Positions 1-6,502 of a DNA stretch of 7,092 nt are shown here, in pieces. The notes beneath the pieces are model-generated. The model worked only from the letters and a program-made list of their open reading frames with translations, had not been told where the DNA came from and did not search any database. How positions within the stretch are numbered: the first letter of the stretch is position 1; the number at the start of each line of letters is the position of its first letter. The stretch spans positions 1 through 7,092 of the forward strand of contig CALCZN010000004.1 of assembly GCA_937903095.1 (NCBI GenBank), in the 5' to 3' direction. Source of the stretch: Zeimonas sp937903095 (lineage in GTDB: Bacteria > Pseudomonadota > Gammaproteobacteria > Burkholderiales > Burkholderiaceae_E). The position numbers and the translations under genes were made by a program.

Positions 1-1427
1 TTGCCCGCGATCGTCTCGCGGTACGGCACAGTGGGCGGATGCGCGTCGACCTCGAGCTTGTACTGCGAGCGGATGCGCTCGAGCACGCGCGAGACGTGCA
101 CTTCGCCCAGGCCGCGCACGACCGCTTCGTGCGTCGTCGGATCGTGCTCGACCGCGAGACTCGGATCCTCCGCGCAGAGTCGATGCAGCACTTCGGAGAG
201 CTTCTGCTCGTCGCCGCGCTTCTTCACGCGAATCGCCAGGCCGTAGACCGCGTGCGGCATCGGCAGCGGCCGGTAATGCAGCGTCGCGTCGTCGGCCGCG
301 TCGTGCAGGACGGCGTCGTAGGCCAGTTCGTCGATCCGGGTGAGGGCGCAGATCTCGCCCGGACCGGCTGCCGCAAGCGGGCGGAAGTCGTGCCCCTGGA
401 CGAGCTGCGGCGTGCCCGAGCGAACCGCCTTGCGGCCGTCGGCGACGTACAGCGGCGTGTCGGGGACGATCGTTCCCTGGTGCACGCGGACCATCGCGAT
501 GCGTCCGACGTACGGATCGATCTCGACCTTGAAGACGTGCGCGAGCACGTGGTCGTCGGGACGGCGCGAGGCGACGAAGGGTTCGGCGCGCGCGGCGTCG
601 CCGCCCGGCCAGCGTTCGAACAGCGGCGGGTTGCCCTCGAGCGGGCTGGGCGCCAGCCGCACGACGAAGTCGAGCAGCTCGTTCACGCCGACGCCGCTGC
701 GCGACGAGGCGAACAGGATCGGGACGATGTGCCCGTCGCGCAGCGCGCGCTCGAAGGCATCGTGCAGCGCGGCGGCTTCGATCGATTCGCCCGCCAGGTA
801 GCGCTCGGTGAGCCCGTCGTCGACCTCGACGACCTGCTCGACGAGCGCGCGATGCGCGTCGGCCACGCCCGAGAAGTCGGTGGCGACGCCTTCCGGCGAG
901 AAGAAGCAGTCGATGACGCGCGTCGCGCCGTCGGCGGGCAGGTTCAGCGGCAGGCATTCGGGGCCGAAGGTGGCGCGCAGCTCCTCCACGCGGGCCGGCA
1001 GGTCGACCCCCTCGGCATCGATGCGGTGCAGGACGACGAAGCGGCACAGGCGTCGCGTCTGCGCGAGCAGCGCCATGCGCGCGGTCGACATCTCGACGCC
1101 GCGCTGCGCGTCGACGACGATCGCCACCGACTCGACCGCGTCGAGTGCGGCCATTGCCCGGCCGGAGAAGTCGGGATAGCCGGGCGTGTCGAGCAGATGG
1201 ACGCGAACGCCGTCGTGCTCGAAATGCGCGCACGCGACCTTCAGCGAGTGCGCATGCTCCTTCTCGAGCGGGTCGTAGTCGCAGACGGTGGTGCCGCGTT
1301 CCACCGAGCCCGCGGCCGGGATCGCGCCCGCGGCGGCGAGCAACGATTCGATCAGCGAGGTCTTTCCCACTCCCGCGTGCCCGACCAACGCGAGCGTTCG
1401 AAGGTTTTCGATCGGATGCGCGGGCAT
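1..1427 (-). CDS. Elongation factor G-like translational GTPase, N-terminal 475 residues (3' end outside window)
   Basis: Translating the minus strand from the ATG at 1427 gives an uninterrupted translational GTPase. The P-loop GHAGVGKT is at residues 16-23, the G3 motif DTPGYPDF at 80-87 and the G4 position at 134-137. An SSR stretch in FASSRSGVGVNELL fits G5. Domains II and III follow, and the visible part ends at PYRETIAG, typical of the start of EF-G domain IV, so about 200 residues should lie beyond the left edge. G3 has Tyr where canonical EF-G has the catalytic His (DTPGH). This is familiar in the EF-G-like/FusA2 paralogue group and argues against the housekeeping fusA. G4 reads HRID instead of NKxD. 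The switch I region has KEHAHSL rather than RGITI. A GGGAGG lies 6 nt before the chosen ATG, so the overlapping out-of-frame ATG at 1431 is rejected. Ribosomal function is family inference; the paralogue's role is not established. It is transcribed divergently from the regulator. Confidence 0.88.
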   Translation of the reverse strand, partial: MPAHPIENLRTLALVGHAGVGKTSLIESLLAAAGAIPAAGSVERGTTVCDYDPLEKEHAHSLKVACAHFEHDGVRVHLLDTPGYPDFSGRAMAALDAVESVAIVVDAQRGVEMSTARMALLAQTRRLCRFVVLHRIDAEGVDLPARVEELRATFGPECLPLNLPADGATRVIDCFFSPEGVATDFSGVADAHRALVEQVVEVDDGLTERYLAGESIEAAALHDAFERALRDGHIVPILFASSRSGVGVNELLDFVVRLAPSPLEGNPPLFERWPGGDAARAEPFVASRRPDDHVLAHVFKVEIDPYVGRIAMVRVHQGTIVPDTPLYVADGRKAVRSGTPQLVQGHDFRPLAAAGPGEICALTRIDELAYDAVLHDAADDATLHYRPLPMPHAVYGLAIRVKKRGDEQKLSEVLHRLCAEDPSLAVEHDPTTHEAVVRGLGEVHVSRVLERIRSQYKLEVDAHPPTVPYRETIAG

Positions 1428-1433
1428 GCATTG

Positions 1434-1439
1434 CCTCCC
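1434..1439 (-). promoter_or_regulatory. Ribosome binding site of the EF-G-like gene
   Basis: GGGAGG on the minus strand stands 6 nt upstream of the ATG at 1427. It decides between two overlapping ATGs (1431 and 1427), because only the 1427 frame encodes the GTPase. Confidence 0.75.
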
Positions 1440-1542
1440 GTCGGAGCGTGGTTTCGCGGTTGCCGTACGGACGAAGAATGAGTCCAGAGGCGCGCGAAGC
1501 GCAAGCATTCCGCTTTCGGGCCCGATCGCGGCCCCCCGTTCG

Positions 1543-1562
1543 ATACTACCCAAAGGGAGTAT
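1543..1562. promoter_or_regulatory. Imperfect inverted repeat, candidate operator
   Basis: The sequence ATACTaCCCaaaGGGAGTAT pairs ATACT with AGTAT and CCC with GGG around an AAA centre, with one unpaired A. It stands out as an AT-containing dyad in a GC-rich context. It lies in the divergent spacer, 98 nt before the regulator start and 116 nt before the GTPase start. A transcription-factor site is plausible, including autoregulation by the adjacent HTH protein, but no known binding motif was recognised. Confidence 0.35.
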
Positions 1563-1621
1563 TGGGCGCCTATCACCGGCGACTTAGGCTGTGGAACCCG
1601 TTCTCGCTTCGCTGCGCGGGC

Positions 1622-1647
1622 GACGAACGAAGAAGACGAACGAAGAA
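1622..1647 (+). repeat. 13-bp perfect tandem repeat in the regulator leader
   Basis: GACGAACGAAGAA occurs twice back to back (1622-1634 and 1635-1647) and runs directly into the GGA of the Shine-Dalgarno element. The unit length is not a multiple of 3, so a change in copy number would shift any frame read through it. This supports starting the protein downstream at 1660. Confidence 0.85.
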
Positions 1648-1650
1648 GGA
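1646..1650 (+). promoter_or_regulatory. Ribosome binding site that sets the regulator start
   Basis: AAGGA sits 9 nt upstream of the GTG at 1660, and the second copy of the 13-bp repeat supplies its first two bases. The alternative GTG at 1591 has no comparable element. Confidence 0.6.
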
Positions 1651-1659
1651 AGCACGGAA

Positions 1660-3027
<1,368 letters not shown>

Positions 3028-3052
3028 GCGATCGTCGATCCGGCCGTCGTCC

Positions 3053-3063
3053 AGGGGGAGGGG
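3053..3063 (+). promoter_or_regulatory. Strong purine-rich ribosome binding site of the barrel gene
   Basis: AGGGGGAGGGG lies immediately upstream of the ATG at 3066 and fixes that start. The open frame itself extends further upstream into the regulator gene, where it is only a shadow. A second ATG two codons later (3072) is possible but worse spaced. Confidence 0.7.
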
Positions 3064-3065
3064 CG

Positions 3066-4364
3066 ATGACCATGGGAACTGGACTGCGCGCCGCAGCGCG
3101 CATTGCCGCTGCAACGTTGGCAGCGGGGTCGGCAGCGCTGATCGTGTCGGGCCCGGTGCATGCGCAACCCGCGTCCGACGACGCCGAAGTGCGGGCGCTG
3201 GCGCAACGAATCGAGGCGGGCGAGCGCCGCCTGCGCGCGCTCGAGGCGCAGCTGCAGGAAGAGCGCCGGATGCTCGCCGCGATACGCCGCGCCTTCCAGC
3301 AGCAGATGCGCTACGGCGACGCCGATCTCGCCGCGATGGCCGGGCGCGGCGCCGGCGACCTCGCGCAGGCGCCCGTCACCGACACGCCCGGCGTCACGCC
3401 CCCGCCCGTGCCGAGCGGGCCGGTGGGCGAAGCGCCGCCGCAGCCCGCGCAACCGGCCGCGCCGGCGCGCATCTTCGACGAGCCCACCGCGCTCACGCCG
3501 CACGGCAGGTTCGTGCTCGAGCCTTCGTACCAGTTCGTGCACTCCACCGACAACCGCGTCGCGCTGGTCGGCTTCAGCGTGATTCCGGCCATCACCATCG
3601 GGCTGATCGACGTGCGCCGCGTCTCGCGCGACATCCATACGCTGGCGCTCACCGGACGCTACGGCGTGACCAGCCGCTTCGAAGTCGAAGCGAAGGTGCC
3701 GTGGGTGCACGCGAGCAGCAACACGCAGACGCGCGCGCTCGCCACGCCGTCGTTCACCGACGAGACCTTCGACGCGAGCGGCTCGGGGCTCGGCGATATC
3801 GAGCTGGCCGCACGCTACCAGTTCAATGCCTTCCGCGGCGACAACGCGGTATACATCGGGCACCTGCGCTACAAGTCGCGCACCGGCACCGGCGTGTTCG
3901 AGGTGCCGATCGACGAGACCGGCCTGCAGACCGAACTGCCCACCGGCTCCGGCTTCCAGGGGTTGCAGACCGGCGTCACTTTCCTCTATCCGTCCGATCC
4001 GGCGGTCTTCTTCGGCGGCGCCGCCTACACCTACAACTTCGCGCGCGACGTCGGACACGGCTTCGGCCGGGTGCGACCGGGCAGCGTCGTCGACCTGAAC
4101 GCCGGGATGGGCCTCGCGCTGAACGAGCGCGCCTCGTTCAGCATCGGCTACCAGCACAGCATCGTCGGCAGCCTGCAGCAGCGCGATCCGGAGGAAGTGG
4201 CGCGCGTGCTCGCGCGCACCGGCCGGCTGCAGCTCGGAACGATGCGCTTCGGGCTCGGCTACCGACTCACGCCGAAGACGAACCTCAACGTGTCGCTGGG
4301 CATCGGCGTCACCGACGACACGCCGGACTTCGAGCTGACGGTGCGGTTCCCGTATTCGTTGTGA
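3066..4364 (+). CDS. Exported coiled-coil plus outer-membrane beta-barrel protein (FapF-like architecture)
   Basis: This 432-residue protein starts with a signal peptide (charged start, hydrophobic 13-27, likely cleavage after VHA at 33). A short coiled coil follows: V42, L45, I49, L56, L59, L63, L70, I73 and F77 fall on a/d heptad positions, broken only by G52 and E66. A Pro/Ala-rich linker spans about 100-135. From about 140 to the end there are alternating amphipathic strands rich in Tyr, Phe and Gly with polar turns, ending LTVRFPYSL, as in outer-membrane barrels of the transporter / Phenol_MetA_deg type. A signal peptide, short trimerising coiled coil, linker and C-terminal barrel in about 430 residues match the layout known for FapF, the amyloid export pore of Pseudomonas. 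Sequence homology to FapF could not be tested. It follows the regulator by 38 nt and converges on the minus-strand exported-protein set. A generic porin is the main alternative. Confidence 0.8.
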   Translation: MTMGTGLRAAARIAAATLAAGSAALIVSGPVHAQPASDDAEVRALAQRIEAGERRLRALEAQLQEERRMLAAIRRAFQQQMRYGDADLAAMAGRGAGDLAQAPVTDTPGVTPPPVPSGPVGEAPPQPAQPAAPARIFDEPTALTPHGRFVLEPSYQFVHSTDNRVALVGFSVIPAITIGLIDVRRVSRDIHTLALTGRYGVTSRFEVEAKVPWVHASSNTQTRALATPSFTDETFDASGSGLGDIELAARYQFNAFRGDNAVYIGHLRYKSRTGTGVFEVPIDETGLQTELPTGSGFQGLQTGVTFLYPSDPAVFFGGAAYTYNFARDVGHGFGRVRPGSVVDLNAGMGLALNERASFSIGYQHSIVGSLQQRDPEEVARVLARTGRLQLGTMRFGLGYRLTPKTNLNVSLGIGVTDDTPDFELTVRFPYSL

Positions 4365-4367
4365 GGC

Positions 4368-5273
4368 TCAGCGCCGGGCGGCATCCCGTAGCGCTGCGGC
4401 GAAATTCATCGAACGCAGCGCGCTGAGCGAGGAGAGCGCGGCGTCGATCCGCGTTTCGGTCTCGATGCGGGCGGCCTGCGCCGAGTTCTGGATGGACGTC
4501 GCCAGTGCCGGGCCGTTCGGGATGCCCGAGACGACGATGCTGCTGCCGTTGCCGAGCGGGATCGTGATCGAGACGGTCGGGATGGCGACGGGAGCGACGA
4601 CGGGGACGCCACCGGCGGTGGTGGCTGCCGTGCTGGCCGCTGCTGCCCCGGCGGAGCCCTGCGCGGCGGCGGGTGTCGCCGCGTTCGTCGCCGCCGAGGG
4701 CGCGGAGCCGGCGCCGGTGGAGGGCACCACGCCGACGTCGACGGGCACCGGCCGGTTCGACGGGTCGCCGTTGGCGATCGCCACCGCCTGCGCGAGCGCG
4801 GTGCCCCATTCGGTGGACAGGCCGTTCGCGACGTTGGGCGTGGACACCGTGCCGCTGCTGGTCGGCGGCTGCGACTGCGAACTCGTCGCGGACGATTGCG
4901 GCGCCGTGCTCGCGCGGTTGCCTTCGCCGATCTGCACGAGATTCGCCAGGTTGCCGACCAGCCGCGCATCGGGAAGCTGGCCGCGCGAGACGGCGGCGTC
5001 GAGCCGGTCGACGAGCAATTGCGTGCGCGCGACGACTTCGCCGTCGACGCGCACGATGCGCTCGATCGCGAAGCGTCCGATCATCGTGCCGAGATCGAGG
5101 CCGCCGCGCATCGGCTCGAGCTGCTGCTCGGGCACGGCGGCGCGCGCGAGCACGTTCGCGGCATCGGGGCTCGCGGCCGTCGCGGCCCACGGAAGCACGA
5201 TCGCTGCGATTGCTGCGACGAGCGCCCTCGGTCGGCCGACGCGCGAAGAGTGCGGGTGTGGCGCGGCTTTCAT
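4368..5273 (-). CDS. Exported low-complexity protein with RGG motif, candidate C39-peptidase substrate or fibre accessory
   Basis: This 301-residue protein was not recognised as a named family. The start is the ATG at 5273 with GGGAG 4 nt upstream. A basic N-terminus and hydrophobic stretch (17-34, ending ATAA) form a signal peptide. Residues 49-61 contain EQQLEPMRGG followed by LDL, with Leu at -7, Met at -4 and GG at -2/-1, like a double-glycine cleavage site. A conserved-looking segment follows (GRFAIERIVRVDGEVV, 66-81). Residues about 118-240 are low complexity, rich in Ser, Thr, Ala, Gln and Pro. The C-terminal 75 residues regain structure: a hydrophobic strand region (IPTVSITIPLGNG), an IQNSAQ motif and an amphipathic helix to the end. 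It is the last gene of the minus-strand set, 11 nt after the C39 gene, and its stop is 3 nt from that of the convergent barrel gene. By position and composition it may be a FapE-like or FapA-like partner, but that assignment is speculative. Confidence 0.75.
   Translation of the reverse strand: MKAAPHPHSSRVGRPRALVAAIAAIVLPWAATAASPDAANVLARAAVPEQQLEPMRGGLDLGTMIGRFAIERIVRVDGEVVARTQLLVDRLDAAVSRGQLPDARLVGNLANLVQIGEGNRASTAPQSSATSSQSQPPTSSGTVSTPNVANGLSTEWGTALAQAVAIANGDPSNRPVPVDVGVVPSTGAGSAPSAATNAATPAAAQGSAGAAAASTAATTAGGVPVVAPVAIPTVSITIPLGNGSSIVVSGIPNGPALATSIQNSAQAARIETETRIDAALSSLSALRSMNFAAALRDAARR
4369..4396. terminator. Hairpin at the convergent gene ends, candidate bidirectional terminator
   Basis: CAGCGCCGGG (4369-4378) pairs with CCCG plus GCGCTG (4385-4388, 4391-4396) around the loop CGGCAT, with a 2-nt TA bulge. 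It begins 5 nt after the barrel stop and lies inside the last codons of the converging gene. There is no U-tract on either strand, so intrinsic termination is uncertain. Confidence 0.4.
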
Positions 5274-5284
5274 GATGCTCCCGC

Positions 5285-6013
5285 TCAGAATCGGTTGGCG
5301 TCGGGAACGCCGAGGCTGAAGGTGGCCATCGATTCGCGCACGACGCCCAGCGCCAGGGGCGCAGCCAGGCGCCCGGCCCAGTCCGCCGGCACGTTGAAAC
5401 GCGCGATGTCGAGATGGCTGCGAATGACGAAGAAGATCCCGCCGACCCACATCGACTCGAACTGCTCGCGCGGGACGATGCGCGCGCCGAGCGCCGGATC
5501 GCCGAGGGCAACGTGCGAATCGTGCAGGCCCTTGACGACGACGAAGTGCCGGTAGCCCTGGTCGCTCACCAGTGCGATCGCAGGCACGCCGACGCGCGCC
5601 AGCTCGTCGAGCGGGACGCGCACGCCGTCGGCCTGGTAGCCCGCGTGTTCGAGATAGCGCTTCATGTCGAGCAGCGAGAAGCCTTCGCGGCGAATCTTCG
5701 CCTGGTCGCCCGACGCGTACATCCACTGGAACACCGAGACTTCGTCGACCGGTTTCCCGTAGTGGTAGGTGAGCAGCGTGGCCACCGCGGCCGAGCCGCA
5801 GCTGAAGTCGTATTTCTGGTGCAGCGTCGCGCGGAACGCGATCTGCTGCCGGATCTGCTTGATCGTACGCACCGGCATCGAGAAGGTGTTGCCGGTGGCG
5901 CCGAGGAAGGGCGCGGAAGCCTGCGCCGATGCGTCGATCGCAACCGACGCGAGCAGCGATGCGAGCAGCGATGCAGCCGCGCACGCGACCCGACGCAGCG
6001 AGGCGTGAAGCAC
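5285..6013 (-). CDS. Exported C39-family cysteine peptidase (FapD-like)
   Basis: This 242-residue protein has a papain-like C39 fold signature. The catalytic Cys72 is in HQKYDFSCGSAA, with Gln66 six residues before it as the expected oxyanion-hole residue. His156 is in GYRHFVVVKG and Asp172 in LGDPALG, completing the triad. The N-terminus (LRRVACAAASLLASLLASVA, then IDASAQA) is a signal peptide, so it should act in the periplasm. Unlike bacteriocin exporters it has no transmembrane or ATPase domains. Stand-alone C39 peptidases of this kind occur as FapD in functional amyloid operons; close orthology is not tested. The start is GTG at 6013, 8 nt after the upstream TAG, with only a short AGG as Shine-Dalgarno, so translational coupling is likely. 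No in-frame ATG exists before the mature domain. The two flanking exported proteins carry RGG motifs that could be its substrates. Confidence 0.87.
   Translation of the reverse strand: MLHASLRRVACAAASLLASLLASVAIDASAQASAPFLGATGNTFSMPVRTIKQIRQQIAFRATLHQKYDFSCGSAAVATLLTYHYGKPVDEVSVFQWMYASGDQAKIRREGFSLLDMKRYLEHAGYQADGVRVPLDELARVGVPAIALVSDQGYRHFVVVKGLHDSHVALGDPALGARIVPREQFESMWVGGIFFVIRSHLDIARFNVPADWAGRLAAPLALGVVRESMATFSLGVPDANRF
5949..5972 (-). repeat. 12-bp tandem repeat in the C39 signal peptide
   Basis: GCGAGCAGCGAT (plus-strand orientation) is present twice in tandem. On the minus strand it encodes the repeated Ser-Leu-Leu-Ala of the signal-peptide hydrophobic core. The unit is a multiple of 3, so slippage would lengthen or shorten the core by four residues without a frameshift. 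Confidence 0.8.
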
Positions 6014-6021
6014 GTCGGAGC

Positions 6022-6423
6022 CTACTGCAGCTGGAGATTCAGGATCGTCGAGTTCTGGATGACGACGTTGTTGCCCGAGTTCTGCACGACCATCGGCACG
6101 CCGCTCATTCCGGAGAACGATTCGCCGTTGATCGAGTTGTTGCCGGTGCTCAGGTTGGCGGCGACGTTGTCGCGCACGATCGCTCTGGCGTTGTTCTCGT
6201 TCAGGTGCAGGTCCGCGCCGCCGCGCTGCTGCGACAGCTCGCGGTCGTCGACGACGCTCACGGCCGACCACGCCGTCGCGTTCGTCGCCGGCGAAGGCTG
6301 CGCGGACGCGACCGGACGCGCGTCGAGCGGCGCGTCGTCTTCGTCGGCCGCGAGGGCCGCGCCGGCGAGCAGGAACGCTGCGGTCGCGACGGCGCCGAAG
6401 AGCGGGCGAATCAGGGTGCACAT
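6022..6423 (-). CDS. Small exported protein with RGG site and QNSG/IQNS C-terminal module, candidate minor fibre subunit
   Basis: This 133-residue protein matches no named family I know. The ATG at 6423 is chosen because GAGAGGGG lies 6 nt upstream and a classical signal peptide follows at once (hydrophobic 8-25, cleavage near ALA at 25). The in-frame GTG at 6459 would put 12 polar residues before it and falls inside a hairpin. An acidic, Pro/Ala-rich stretch (27-57) leads to RELSQQRGG (61-69), which has Glu at -8, Leu at -7 and GG at -2/-1, as in double-glycine leaders. Cleavage there would release 64 residues. The mature part is Asn-rich (NENNARAIVRDN, NLSTGNNSINGES) and ends in SFSGMSGVPMVVQNSG and NNVVIQNSTILNLQLQ, resembling beta-prone, Asn/Gln-ladder amyloid sequences. 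The SFS...QNSG...IQ module recurs in the Gly-rich protein encoded just upstream. Its stop is 8 nt before the C39 start. The role as minor subunit or nucleator is inferred. Confidence 0.78.
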   Translation of the reverse strand: MCTLIRPLFGAVATAAFLLAGAALAADEDDAPLDARPVASAQPSPATNATAWSAVSVVDDRELSQQRGGADLHLNENNARAIVRDNVAANLSTGNNSINGESFSGMSGVPMVVQNSGNNVVIQNSTILNLQLQ

Positions 6424-6429
6424 CGGAAG

Positions 6430-6437
6430 CCCCTCTC
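6430..6437 (-). promoter_or_regulatory. Ribosome binding site that sets the start of the 133-residue protein
   Basis: GAGAGGGG on the minus strand is 6 nt upstream of the ATG at 6423. This favours that ATG over the in-frame GTG at 6459. Confidence 0.7.
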
Positions 6438-6453
6438 GTGCATTTCCGTGTTC

Positions 6454-6486
6454 CGGCACGGCGGGGCCGGAGCGTCCGCCGTGCCG
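6454..6486 (-). promoter_or_regulatory. Perfect 11-bp stem hairpin between the Gly-rich gene and the 133-residue gene
   Basis: CGGCACGGCGG (6454-6464) is perfectly complementary to CCGCCGTGCCG (6476-6486), with an 11-nt loop. It fills most of the 79-nt spacer after the Gly-rich stop. In the direction of transcription no U-run follows it, so an intra-operon attenuator, a partial terminator or a 3'-end stabiliser of the upstream message is more likely than a full intrinsic terminator. Such an element would let the repeat protein be made in excess over its partners. Confidence 0.6.
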
Positions 6487-6502
6487 TTCACGGTTTCGTC
6501 GT

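Larger units (their letters stand above)
1428..1659. promoter_or_regulatory. Divergent intergenic control region
   Basis: This 232-nt stretch separates the divergent start codons of the EF-G-like gene (minus) and the regulator (plus), so it should hold both promoters. It contains a relatively AT-rich patch around 1540-1565 with an imperfect dyad, and a purine-rich leader at about 1620-1659 with a 13-bp tandem duplication. I found no convincing sigma-70 -35/-10 pair and no TGGCAC-N5-TTGCW sigma-54 element on either strand. The GTG at 1591 could extend the regulator frame by 23 residues, but it has no Shine-Dalgarno sequence and encodes a basic, non-domain stretch, so I treat 1591-1659 as leader. 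Confidence 0.6.

Noticed and set aside
39..1481. 480-codon open frame on the plus strand
   Set aside because: It is antisense to the EF-G-like gene, Arg/Asp/Val-rich with no domain, and explained by high GC content. The minus strand carries all the GTPase motifs.
1591..1610. Sigma-54 promoter at TGGAAC
   Set aside because: The -12 GC element is absent at the required spacing.
1591..1659. Upstream GTG extension of the regulator
   Set aside because: There is no Shine-Dalgarno sequence, the peptide is basic and lies before the receiver fold, and the stretch contains a 13-bp repeat that is not frame-preserving.
4465..5319. 284-codon open frame on the plus strand
   Set aside because: It is antisense to the RGG low-complexity protein. 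The minus strand has the ribosome binding site, signal peptide and tight operon spacing.
5285..6423. Bacteriocin gene cluster, suggested by the C39 peptidase and double-glycine motifs
   Set aside because: The C39 protein is a short exported enzyme without ABC-transporter domains. The candidate substrates have Sec signal peptides, and no immunity protein or exporter is visible.
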